A stretch of DNA of 43,891 nt from PFJX01 sp038215555 (GTDB lineage Bacteria; Pseudomonadota; Gammaproteobacteria; Burkholderiales; Thiobacillaceae): positions 1-43,891 of the forward strand of contig JBBQQT010000010.1 in NCBI GenBank assembly GCA_038215555.1, given 5' to 3'. The position numbers and the translations under genes are program-made. Positions within the stretch are counted from its first letter, which is position 1. Every line of letters begins with the position of its first letter. Of the stretch, positions 1 to 10,312 are shown in pieces. The notes below the pieces were generated by a model, which did not search any database, was not told the DNA's origin, and saw only the letters and a list, made by a program, of their open reading frames with translations.

Positions 1-180
1 CACTGCCACAAAAACGCCCAGCTTATTTTGAATAGATATCGCAACCTCAATCGTTAAAAACGGAACATGCCGAACTATAAGCAAGAATCAAACCAGCGCC
101 CACTCTTCCCGCTATCGCTGGCTGTAAACGCAACGTCGACCGCTGCCACAATGAAAATGTAAAAAATATCGACAAGCTGC
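1..180. other. Non-coding left edge
   Basis: These 180 bases lie beyond the stop codon of the O-ligase-like gene. I see no convincing coding frame, RNA gene or hairpin terminator here. Whether the minus-strand operon ends here or continues off the window cannot be told. Confidence 0.5.
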
Positions 181-1443
181 CTACTCCGTCGAAGCGGCAT
201 CAAGCACCAACCTACGTGCCAGCCGCCGCAGAACCCAAGCTGCGGCCAGCAGCAAAAACAGCAACTCCCAATACGCAATACTCAAAAAAGCCGCACCGAC
301 CAGATACGCCACCAGAGCGGTAAAAATCGCCGCCGCCATCCACGTGACGCTGGGTTCGTGACGAGCACGGCGGCGTTGCCCACCCCGTGCCAGCAATACC
401 AGCAACGACCAGAGCGTGCTGCCGATCAACGCGCCATACAGCGCCAGTCCAGCCAAACCCTGTTCGGCGGCGACCTGCACGTAAGCGCTATGCCAAGCGC
501 GGAATTCCACATCCGGCGGCGCGAAGAATATATAGCTTTCAAAGCCGCTGCCGAACCACGGATGCTGTAGCGCGTAATTCCAGCAGATATGCCACATGAC
601 CAGACGACTGGAGGCGGAACCTTCCAATGCAGGCGCTCCTAGTGTTTGCATGCGAGCAAACCAGGCATCAGGCAGGCCGACGAATATCAGCCCCACCCCC
701 ACCAGCAATATCGGGATCGCCAGCCATTTACGACGACTTTGCCAGACCAGCAGAATAGCCACTGCCAGCGCGCTCAGCATGCCGCCACGTGACCACGACG
801 ACAACGCCGAAATGAAGGCCAGGATGACCAAAGTCGCCACCACCCAGCGCCAGACCTGACCATGCAAACTGCGGTACCAGAACACCAGCAGTGGAATGGC
901 CATGGTGGTCACCACCGCGAATTCATTGTTGCCACCGTACGCGCTGCCTTCCGGGCCATAAACCCGATCCTGAAAACCATGAATCAGCGCCCAGTAACCG
1001 CCTTTGAGCACGATGGCGGCAATCGCCAGCGCCAGCGTAATCAGTAACCAACGCAGTTTTTCTTTGCTGTCGATGAGCACTCCGATCAATAACATCGGCA
1101 CCAGCGACTTGCTCACGTCCAGCAATTTTCCCGGTGCCATGACGGGGTTGATGGCGAAATACGTGGTGAGGCCAAACCATGCCCACATCACCAGCAACAC
1201 GCCAATATGCCAATCCCAGAACAGGCGGGGCCAGGTTCGGTTCCGCGCAAAGTCCCAAGCACTCGCCAATAGCAGATTGCTCAGCAAGGCGGCGTAGATC
1301 GGCAGCCCGCGCATGAAATCGTCGGCATAGTTTTGCGGATGCAATATGCCAACGAACAACACACCCAGCAGGCCGACCCAAGGCAGCCGCCATGCAGACG
1401 CCGCAAGCGCAAGAACCATCATCAGCAATGGCAGATCAGCCAT
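181..1443 (-). CDS. O-antigen-ligase-like membrane protein (exosortase-associated O-glycosylation ligase type)
   Basis: A 420-residue, very hydrophobic protein with about ten or more predicted membrane segments. The central KGG...YGPEGS...GGNNEFA stretch and the later SxSSRLVMW and GxGFESY motifs resemble the Wzy/WaaL family. They most resemble the exosortase A-associated O-glycosylation ligases (TIGR03097 type), which average about 400 residues. Such enzymes would join glycan to an acceptor on the outer face of the inner membrane; the substrate is unknown. The ATG at 1443 is chosen because the protein then begins at the first membrane segment and overlaps the VanZ gene by 8 bp (ATG..TGA). 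A longer frame opens further upstream but adds a Cys-rich, non-membrane leader. It is the last gene of the aroK-led run. Family is fairly sure, exact role is inferred. Confidence 0.75.
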   Translation of the reverse strand: MADLPLLMMVLALAASAWRLPWVGLLGVLFVGILHPQNYADDFMRGLPIYAALLSNLLLASAWDFARNRTWPRLFWDWHIGVLLVMWAWFGLTTYFAINPVMAPGKLLDVSKSLVPMLLIGVLIDSKEKLRWLLITLALAIAAIVLKGGYWALIHGFQDRVYGPEGSAYGGNNEFAVVTTMAIPLLVFWYRSLHGQVWRWVVATLVILAFISALSSWSRGGMLSALAVAILLVWQSRRKWLAIPILLVGVGLIFVGLPDAWFARMQTLGAPALEGSASSRLVMWHICWNYALQHPWFGSGFESYIFFAPPDVEFRAWHSAYVQVAAEQGLAGLALYGALIGSTLWSLLVLLARGGQRRRARHEPSVTWMAAAIFTALVAYLVGAAFLSIAYWELLFLLLAAAWVLRRLARRLVLDAASTE

Positions 1444-2809
1444 ATTTTTTCCCCCGGTGCAGCAACGGTGGACGGGAAAGTCGGGCACGAACAATCCTGA
1501 ACAGCAAATAGCCCATGACACCGCCGAGACTTTCCAGGAACCAGTCGGTGGTGTCAGGGAATTTGCCTGGCAGCAGTACCTGTCCGAGTTCGATCGCCAG
1601 CGCAGCGGCCAGGATGAACATCATGGATGCCGCAGCCGCGTAAGACCGCCACAACCACGGCAAACCAACCACCCACCAGGCCAGCAGCGCGCCCAACGGC
1701 GCGAAGAAAAGCAGCTTGTTGAACACCGAGGTGATGGCGCGGAATTCGGTGCCGTAGTAATAAATTTCAAACGGGACGTGGCCGAGGAAATCCAGGCGTT
1801 CGCGGACGAAAGCGCCGTCGGTGCGAAAGTCGAACGGATACCAGAAAACCAGCATCAGCACGGGCAGCCAGGCGATGGCAAGCAGCAGCGGCCACCAGCG
1901 GGCCATGCCGGCATCCGCCTGCATGCGCGGCAGGGCGCGGCCGGCTTTGGGTCCGAGGCGGGCGCCGAGCAGAACGCCAATCCAGGCACCGAGGACTGCG
2001 GCAAGGAGGTCGCTGACGTCGGTGACGCGGGAATAGACAAACAGTTGCAGCACTTCCAGCAGCAAGGCGGCGGTAAATACCATGCGCCAGGCGCGGGGGC
2101 CGGTTTTTCCAGCCATGCGCCAGAGCAGCGCCGGCGGCAACCACAGCAGCACATCGGTGAGCACTTCGTAGGCGGCCTGTGCCGGATCGTCGGGTAGCGC
2201 CGAGAAGGGCAGCAGCACCAGCTTGCCTTCATTCCACTTGTGATAAATCTCCACCGCGCTGATGGTCAGATCGAGCGGCAACACGCCGTAGCCGAAGGCG
2301 ATGGCGACATAGCCCCAGGCGAGGCGCTCGGACAGCGCTGCCGGTTCGCGCACATGCAGCCAGGATTCGTACCAGGCCACCAGCCGGGCGCCAAACAGCC
2401 ACCAGAATCCCACCCCCAACATGCCGCCAAGCGTTTCTGCCGCGATGTCGTTTTGTGACACCGTGCGCTGCGGAAAAAACACCTGGGTGAATTCGATGCC
2501 CAGGGCGAGGCCAAACCCGGCCGCCAAAATCAGCAGGGAAACCACAAGCTGAAGCGCCACGCCGCGGCCATGTGCCAAAGCGCCGGTGAAGATGAAGGCA
2601 AGCGGAATGAACAGCAGCAGGTTGGCAACCCAGTCGGCGCGTGAGCCGATGCCGAGATCCAGCCAGGGAACGTCACGAAAGCGGGCGATGGCGTCGTCCA
2701 GCGGCATGGCGTGGAAATCCAGCGGCACCAGGCTGCCGTAGATGACGAACAGCAGATAGCCGAAGCCGATCAGCCAGAGATGCGCGCGGGCGGTGGAGTG
2801 GATGGTCAT
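1436..2809 (-). CDS. VanZ-like membrane protein with two VanZ domains
   Basis: A 457-residue polytopic membrane protein. Both halves look VanZ-like: the N-terminal half (about residues 12-150) has YGSLVPLDF followed by DWVANLLLFIPLAF. The C-terminal half (about 310-450) has FWYPFDF, then FNKLLFFAPLGALLAW and a late IELGQ. VanZ proteins are membrane proteins of unclear chemistry, often found with exopolysaccharide and exosortase genes. The stop overlaps the downstream O-ligase start by 8 bp. The start overlaps the beta-helix gene stop by 4 bp (ATGA), so the three are very likely co-translated. The double-domain build suggests internal duplication or fusion. The family call is good; the function is unknown. 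Confidence 0.8.
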   Translation of the reverse strand: MTIHSTARAHLWLIGFGYLLFVIYGSLVPLDFHAMPLDDAIARFRDVPWLDLGIGSRADWVANLLLFIPLAFIFTGALAHGRGVALQLVVSLLILAAGFGLALGIEFTQVFFPQRTVSQNDIAAETLGGMLGVGFWWLFGARLVAWYESWLHVREPAALSERLAWGYVAIAFGYGVLPLDLTISAVEIYHKWNEGKLVLLPFSALPDDPAQAAYEVLTDVLLWLPPALLWRMAGKTGPRAWRMVFTAALLLEVLQLFVYSRVTDVSDLLAAVLGAWIGVLLGARLGPKAGRALPRMQADAGMARWWPLLLAIAWLPVLMLVFWYPFDFRTDGAFVRERLDFLGHVPFEIYYYGTEFRAITSVFNKLLFFAPLGALLAWWVVGLPWLWRSYAAAASMMFILAAALAIELGQVLLPGKFPDTTDWFLESLGGVMGYLLFRIVRARLSRPPLLHRGKKYG

Positions 2810-4113
2810 GGCTGAGCGGCAGGAAAACGCTCGATCAGGGCTCCGATCAAGTTCGGAGAGCGGATCATGCCGGCATGGTCGCGCTCGATGTCGGGCAGGT
2901 CACGCAGCCACGCCGGATCGATGCGCCGGGTTGGCGTCTTGCCACGGCGTGGCGTCAGGTCGAGTTGCACCAGTTCGGCGTAAGGCCGCACTAGATGCCG
3001 TTCGGCGGCGGCATGGCTGGCGACCAAGTTTTGCTGCTGCGTGCCGCCCTGCAACGGCCGCGCCGCAAAAACGACATTGCCGGCGACGAGTTGCGTGTAA
3101 GGGTTGTGTTCCGGCTCCAGCACGCTGATGCCATTGCTGCTGGCGAGCACGGTGTTGAACAGCACGCGCACCTCGCGCGGCACGTCGTTGTGCGGCTGGA
3201 TGCGGATCGCGTCGGGGCCGTTGGTGACAAACAGGTTGTTGTACAGCGCGAGGTTACCCTCGCCCTGAAACAACGATTCGCTCGGGTTCTGCCAGAACAG
3301 GTTGGCGTAGATCAAGGTGCGATCGTGCATGCCCGGCCCGGTCTGCGGCATGTGTCCGATCAGCACATTCGGCCGCGCCATCGGGCCGGGCGGGCCGGCA
3401 TTGGCGCGGTCGAACAGGTTGCGCCGGATGACGGTGTCATGCCGCTCGTCAGCCCCCGGCAGGCCTTCCGGGCGTGGCAACTGATGCTTGATCTGCAGGT
3501 TGTAGCCGACCGTGTCGCTGATCGTGTTGTCTTCGATCAAGCCGGCGACGAACGGTGCGGCGCCATTCGAATTGCCGAAATACATGCCGGTGCCGACACG
3601 TTCGATGCGATTGCCGCGTACCACCCAGCCGAACGCCGGACACTTGGTGGAAATGCCGACGTTCTGCTGCGAGGCGGCATGGTCGTGGATATACAGGTTC
3701 TCCAGCGTGACGAAATGCGCGTAAGCGGCGTGACCTTCCGCCTTCACCGCATCCACCCGCAGATTGCCGCCATCCAGTTCCAGGTGCTGAATATGGAGAT
3801 GCCGCACATCGGCCAGGCTGACGGTATTGGCGCCGGCGCGGGCGAGGAAACGGGCGCGGGGTCCGGTGGCTGGCCCGGCGATGACGATCGGGCGTCCGGC
3901 TTCACCTTGCAGCCCGCGCAACGGCAGGCCGCGTACGTAATCGCCGGCGCTCAACAACAAGCGATCGCCGGCGGTCAGGCGAGGCAGAAATTCACGGTAA
4001 TTCTGCGGGCCGGCCAGATAGTCGGCCGCCGCCAGCATGCCGGAGCCGCAGCCACAGCAGGCGAGCAAACCGGCGGCCAGCGCGTGTTTCAGCCTGGCAC
4101 CGGGGCTGGGCAT
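2806..4113 (-). CDS. Secreted right-handed beta-helix protein (polysaccharide lyase/epimerase-like fold)
   Basis: A 435-residue protein with an N-terminal export signal: basic RLKH, then a hydrophobic ALAAGLLAC stretch. LLAC could be a weak lipobox, so it may be a lipoprotein. The body shows repeated beta-helix turns of the form xxIxxNxI/xxIxGNxF: ENLYIHDH, VVRGNRIERV, GLIEDNTI, VIRRNLFD, LIYANLFW, ALYNNLFV, VLFNTVL and VAGNVVF. This is the right-handed parallel beta-helix (PbH1) fold of polysaccharide lyases, epimerases and glycan-binding proteins. I see no diagnostic catalytic set, so no reaction is assigned. The start overlaps the 3' end of aroK by 25 bp and the stop overlaps the VanZ start by 4 bp. 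Context suggests work on an exported glycan. Confidence 0.75.
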   Translation of the reverse strand: MPSPGARLKHALAAGLLACCGCGSGMLAAADYLAGPQNYREFLPRLTAGDRLLLSAGDYVRGLPLRGLQGEAGRPIVIAGPATGPRARFLARAGANTVSLADVRHLHIQHLELDGGNLRVDAVKAEGHAAYAHFVTLENLYIHDHAASQQNVGISTKCPAFGWVVRGNRIERVGTGMYFGNSNGAAPFVAGLIEDNTISDTVGYNLQIKHQLPRPEGLPGADERHDTVIRRNLFDRANAGPPGPMARPNVLIGHMPQTGPGMHDRTLIYANLFWQNPSESLFQGEGNLALYNNLFVTNGPDAIRIQPHNDVPREVRVLFNTVLASSNGISVLEPEHNPYTQLVAGNVVFAARPLQGGTQQQNLVASHAAAERHLVRPYAELVQLDLTPRRGKTPTRRIDPAWLRDLPDIERDHAGMIRSPNLIGALIERFPAAQP

Positions 4114-4649
4114 GGTGCACGACTTCCGATTGCCGCCAGCGACAAACTGTTTTCCAGCCGGCGCACCAGCGCATGTGTGCTTTGGCGGCTGGAGTCGAGC
4201 ACGATGTCCGCCGTATCCATATAGAGCGCGTGCCGCGCCGCATACAGTTCCTTCAGTTTGCTCAACGGATCGTCGGTTTGCAGCAGCGGACGGTTCTTGT
4301 CATGCCGCGTGCGCATATACAGTTCTTGCGGCTTGCAGCGCAGATACACCACGGTGCCGCGTGCCTTCAGTGCAGCGCGGTTCTCCGGCGCCAGGATCGC
4401 GCCGCCGCCGGTGGCCAGCACAACGCCTTGCAACTGGCTCAATTCATTGATGATGCAGACCTCGCGACGACGAAACCCGGCTTCGCCCTCGATCTCGAAA
4501 ATGGTCGGAATGGAGACCCCGCAACGGGCAACGATTTCATGGTCGGAATCAAAAAAATCGAGGCCGCGATTACGCGACAGAATCTTGCCGATAGTGGTCT
4601 TGCCTGAACCCATCAGGCCGACCAGAAAGAGGTTGCAACTTGGAATCAT
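4089..4649 (-). CDS. aroK: Shikimate kinase
   Basis: A 186-residue enzyme that phosphorylates shikimate with ATP in the cytoplasm, the fifth step of the chorismate pathway. Visible family features are Walker A GLMGSGKT (residues 11-18), substrate-binding D34/D36 in FFDSDHEI, R60 in GEAGFRRRE, the glycine triplet at 81-83 (ATGGGA), and the lid arginine in KNRPLL (about 120). Length is normal. In many proteobacteria aroB follows aroK directly. Here the next gene is instead a secreted beta-helix protein overlapping the last 25 bp, so aroK heads a glycan-related run. The C-terminal tail (RAPCPAPVPG) is unlike the conserved core and lies in the overlap. Confidence 0.95.
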   Translation of the reverse strand: MIPSCNLFLVGLMGSGKTTIGKILSRNRGLDFFDSDHEIVARCGVSIPTIFEIEGEAGFRRREVCIINELSQLQGVVLATGGGAILAPENRAALKARGTVVYLRCKPQELYMRTRHDKNRPLLQTDDPLSKLKELYAARHALYMDTADIVLDSSRQSTHALVRRLENSLSLAAIGSRAPCPAPVPG

Positions 4650-4694
4650 GGCGAAATTGTAACCGGCCTGCTTTGACCCGTTAAAACCGGCTGC

Positions 4695-5132
4695 TCAGCG
4701 CGCGCGCCGCCGGTTCAACAAGCGTTCCAGCGCGTCTTTCAGCTCGCCCTCGGGCAAACTGGTTTCCAGCGCCTTGAAGGCATTCAGTCCAGCCACCGGG
4801 ATGTCATGCTTTTCCGGTGTTGGGGGCAGGCTCCAGTCGGCCCGAATCTTGACCTTGATGCTGTTGACCGGCGCATCCGGTCGGTTCAACACGCTGGCCA
4901 CACCTTTGGCCTGCGCCCGCACCCGGCTGGCGGCGGCGCCGTTGGCGCAAAAGATCACTGCGACATCGGCCTGCACGGCCGCGATGCGACAAGCGCGCGC
5001 CACCGCCGCGGGGACGATGCCGGCAAAGCGGCGGTTGAGTCCGAACAGCCGCTCGGCCTCCGGCAAGGCCACCGCGAACTGTGGTTCCGCCTGCAACAAA
5101 CCGCGAACTCGCAACAAAGAAAAGGGGCGCAT
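4695..5132 (-). CDS. DciA/DUF721-like protein
   Basis: A 145-residue protein of the DUF721 type. Members of this family, found beside secA in many betaproteobacteria, include DciA, the proposed loader of the replicative helicase. The conserved look is an N-terminal LPEAERLFGLNRRFAG region, a central ACRIAAVQADVAVIFC strand pattern and a basic C-terminus (LERLLNRRRAR). The ATG at 5132 is chosen because family members begin near this point. An earlier ATG at 5222 would add 30 Cys-rich residues and leave only 28 bp to secA. No strong ribosome site is visible at either start. It is divergent from secA, leaving 118 bp for both promoters. Family assignment is from memory of the sequence pattern. 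Confidence 0.65.
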   Translation of the reverse strand: MRPFSLLRVRGLLQAEPQFAVALPEAERLFGLNRRFAGIVPAAVARACRIAAVQADVAVIFCANGAAASRVRAQAKGVASVLNRPDAPVNSIKVKIRADWSLPPTPEKHDIPVAGLNAFKALETSLPEGELKDALERLLNRRRAR

Positions 5133-5250
5133 GAAAAAAGCGGAAACCGTGGTCAAGAAGGCCGAAACGGCGGCATGGTAGCATTCGCCACATTCGCGAA
5201 CTCGGTTCGATTTCGTCCTCATTTACGCCTCGTCCTCCGTCACATTTCCC

Positions 5251-7986
<2,736 letters not shown>

Positions 7987-8001
7987 CCTCTGGATACTGT
8001 C

Positions 8002-8229
8002 ATGCCCTATTACGTGTACAAGATCGGTCCGCTCAATATCCTGGCAAAACTGGGCATCGCGGACAGCTTCAAGGAAGCCAAAAGCCTGGCCAACGAACAT
8101 CGTAAAAAACTGCTGCCGAACAGCGGCCAGACGGTGAAGATGACCTTTGCCGAAAACGAACTCGCCGCGGAAGATGTGCTTTCGCAACCGCGAGAAGGCG
8201 AAGTCGGGCTGATCGGGGACGATTACTAA
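8002..8229 (+). CDS. Small conserved protein of unknown function
   Basis: A 75-residue protein beginning MPYYVYKIGPLNILAKL, with charged, helical-looking content (DSFKEAKSLANEHRKKL) and an acidic C-terminus. It has no signal peptide, membrane segment or cysteine. It sits 15 bp after secA and 19 bp before the next small gene, so it may be read with secA. The orderly start and good coding character make it a likely real gene. I recall similar small proteins annotated only as hypothetical in betaproteobacteria, but cannot name a family. Confidence 0.75.
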   Translation: MPYYVYKIGPLNILAKLGIADSFKEAKSLANEHRKKLLPNSGQTVKMTFAENELAAEDVLSQPREGEVGLIGDDY

Positions 8230-8248
8230 CCCACATTTTTCAATTGCC

Positions 8249-8704
8249 ATGTCCGGCTACAACGAATCCGCCTATAAGCAAGCCCGCGATTCCGCCATCG
8301 CGCTGCCTTGCCCGTTTGAACGTGCGTTGTTGTCGCTCTGCGCGGTGTGTGGCAAATCAAGGAAACTGTTGTTGGCGGAGCGGGAAGCGATAACCTGCAC
8401 TGAACAGCGCGCCAATTCGCAATGCATCGAATTTCATCAAGCCTTGCATGCCAATGCCCGCTTCGCGCTGCATATCGACCCGAATCAAGCCTGGCCTTTC
8501 GGCAAGGAAATTCGTGCCCAGTGTGGCGGCATCCTCGGCTTGCGCGACATTCTGACGACACCGGAAAGCAATCCCGGCACCGATATCTCGCATGTTTTGA
8601 ATGTCGCGCTGACTCGCTACGGCGAGATCGCCGACTTCCCCTATTCGGAAATCATGCGCGCCATCGTGCATTACCAACCGCGCAAACGGCGCGGGGACAA
8701 GTAG
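8249..8704 (+). CDS. Cysteine-rich conserved protein of unknown function
   Basis: A 151-residue soluble protein. Its N-terminal half has five cysteines (21, 31, 34, 50, 59), including a C-x2-C pair in LCAVCGKS, and a sixth is at 92 (AQCGG). This spacing could bind zinc or an iron-sulfur cluster, but I recognise no family. The C-terminal half (DISHVLNVALTRYGEIADFPYSEI) looks like an ordinary helical domain. It lies 19 bp after the 75-residue gene, in the same direction as secA. The start ATG at 8249 is the first in frame. Confidence 0.7.
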   Translation: MSGYNESAYKQARDSAIALPCPFERALLSLCAVCGKSRKLLLAEREAITCTEQRANSQCIEFHQALHANARFALHIDPNQAWPFGKEIRAQCGGILGLRDILTTPESNPGTDISHVLNVALTRYGEIADFPYSEIMRAIVHYQPRKRRGDK

Positions 8705-8913
8705 AGGCTGATTTTCTGGGTTTGTTGTAGGGTTTGTTGCGTTCGCCATGGCCTGCCACACGGCATGTCTGCGGGTGCCGACACTCAAGGCCATCTCAAG
8801 TGAAACTCATACAACCGAGCATGGTTTTCAGTAGCACACAAATGAACAATCAAATGGGCTAGGCTCGCAATAAACAAGGCTGACTCGAAACCACCCATCT
8901 AAATGGATTCAAC
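8705..8913. other. Intergenic stretch before the toxin-antitoxin pair
   Basis: These 209 bases hold no convincing gene. Near the start the 10-mer GGGTTTGTTG occurs twice in tandem (8718-8727 and 8730-8739). A short CCAT...ATGG inverted repeat lies just before the antitoxin ATG and could be an autoregulatory site, but it is too short to be sure. Confidence 0.4.
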
Positions 8914-9144
8914 ATGTCCACAACTTTGAATGAAGTCCTACCCCTCACCCGAGAACTCGATCTGGCCGACCGCGCGAAACTGGCCGATGAGTTATTGACC
9001 AGCCTGGACGAACCGAGTGAGGTTGAAGTCGAGAAACTCTGGATCGAGGAGGTCAAGCGACGCTTGGCTGCTTATCGGGGAGGACAGACCGAGGCTATTC
9101 CCGCAGAGGATGTTTTTCGCCGGGCATTGGCTGATCTCGAATGA
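8914..9144 (+). CDS. Antitoxin, addiction-module component of the CHP02574 type
   Basis: A 76-residue acidic protein with the pattern of the 'putative addiction module component' family: an N-terminal LTRELDLADRAKLADELLTSLDEP helix region, then EKLWIEEVKRRLAAYRGGQ and a C-terminal PAEDVFRRALADL. These proteins neutralise a ParE/RelE-like toxin encoded just downstream. The stop overlaps the toxin start by 4 bp (ATGA at 9141-9144), the usual coupled arrangement. The antitoxin reads through intact, unlike its partner. It probably represses its own promoter in the 200-bp gap upstream, though no operator is clear. Confidence 0.85.
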   Translation: MSTTLNEVLPLTRELDLADRAKLADELLTSLDEPSEVEVEKLWIEEVKRRLAAYRGGQTEAIPAEDVFRRALADLE

Positions 9145-9436
9145 AAGTTCGGTTTCTAACCGAAGCGGATAACGAGTTTCGCGAATCAGCCCGCTATTAC
9201 GAAGACAAGGCGCCCGGCCTTGGTTTTGCCTTCATTGCAAAGGTGCATCGCGTTGCTGCTGTCGTTGCGTCGCAGCCGAAATTGGTAGCCCAGTGGATGA
9301 GGAACTTCGCAAATTTGTTCTCCGCCGTTTTCCGTTCAACGTGATCTATGCCGTTGAGGACGATGAGGTGATCGTTACCGCAGTCGCGCATCACAAACGG
9401 CGACCATTCTATTGGAGCAGGCGAAGCCGGAAATGA
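9141..9436 (+). pseudogene. ParE/RelE-family toxin gene, frameshifted
   Basis: The first frame starts MKVRFLTEADNEFRESARYYEDKAPGLG, the typical opening of plasmid-stabilisation ParE/RelE toxins. After QPKL (about 9286) it runs into unrelated sequence and stops at 9346. The typical C-terminal half continues in another frame from about 9281. It contains DEELRKFVLRRFPF, NVIYAVEDDEVIVTAVAHHKRRPFYW and a stop at 9434-9436. The break lies at AAATTGGTAGC; adding one G to the GG pair would restore a continuous protein of about 98 residues. So this is either a real one-base deletion that inactivates the toxin or a sequencing error. The paired antitoxin upstream is intact. Confidence 0.85.
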
Positions 9437-9516
9437 TTGCTTCGCGTATTACCCCCTGCGAGGGTCGGCTTATTCTGCGTATGCAAACGATGAAGGGGCA
9501 GCTTTGGCGGAACGGA

Positions 9517-10308
9517 CTAGTGAACCGAGCCGTGGCTGGTGCTGGTCAGCTTCACCAGATCGCCGACTTTAAGCTCTAGATAAGCCGCTGCATTGGCGCG
9601 ATTGGCCGCAATTTCGATCAAACCGGCGCTGTTCTGATGCCAGAACAATTCACCTTTGCCCGCTTCGGAAAAGACACGCCGCCAGGGCAACATCTTGCCT
9701 TTCACCTCAAGTTGCGATGCGGCATCCGCCAGGCCGCCGCGAATGCCGGTCCAGGCATTGCCGAAGTGATCGATATAGAGAACACGGGGCAGATCGGAGG
9801 CATCGAACTGGATATTCGGTTCGGCGATCAAGGTCAGCTTGTCGGCCGGGAATTGTCCCGCAGCTATCCAGGCAGCGATCGGCGCAAACAGATCACGGCC
9901 ATGAAACGTTTCCGACAGTCCTTCCGGACGCCAATGGATGTGCCAACTGCGATGCTGCCGGGCGCGAGCGGCGACGATCGAGAGCAGGCCATTGTCCGGA
10001 CCGACGAACCAGCGACCGTCGGCTTCGACAACCAATGCCTCGCGTACTCCACCTACGCCAGGATCCACGACACAGAAAAACACGCTGCCAACCGGAAACG
10101 ACGTCGCCAAGCCAGCCAGTAATTGGGCGCCAGCGTGCGAGTTGTAATCCGGCACGGCATGCAGCAGGTCGATCACGCTCACGCCAGGCGCTTCGGCGGC
10201 CATCACCGCCTTGATCTGCCCGACATACGGGTCGTGCCAACCGTAATCGGTAAACAGGACCAGCAGCGAGGACACCTGGGCACTGGATGGCGTTCCCGCG
10301 CTGCCCAT
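9517..10308 (-). CDS. SAM hydrolase (adenosine-forming), DUF62 family
   Basis: A 263-residue protein of the SAM hydroxide adenosyltransferase family, which splits S-adenosylmethionine to adenosine and methionine using water. Family marks are LFTDYGWHDPYVGQIKAVM at the start, FFCVVDPGVGG, the FVGPDNGLL loop, TFHGRDLFAP and YIDHFGNAWTGI. The C-terminal beta-barrel region follows. The ATG at 10308 is 4 bp after the YkgJ gene stop; a GTG at 10275 is an alternative closer to the conserved start. The two genes almost certainly share a transcript. The cellular reason for SAM hydrolysis is unclear in most bacteria. Confidence 0.88.
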   Translation of the reverse strand: MGSAGTPSSAQVSSLLVLFTDYGWHDPYVGQIKAVMAAEAPGVSVIDLLHAVPDYNSHAGAQLLAGLATSFPVGSVFFCVVDPGVGGVREALVVEADGRWFVGPDNGLLSIVAARARQHRSWHIHWRPEGLSETFHGRDLFAPIAAWIAAGQFPADKLTLIAEPNIQFDASDLPRVLYIDHFGNAWTGIRGGLADAASQLEVKGKMLPWRRVFSEAGKGELFWHQNSAGLIEIAANRANAAAYLELKVGDLVKLTSTSHGSVH

Positions 10309-10312
10309 CCGG

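Noticed and set aside
8718..8739. Two tandem GGGTTTGTTG copies as a CRISPR or iteron start
   Set aside because: Only two copies with a 2-base spacer and no further repeats; too short to be either.
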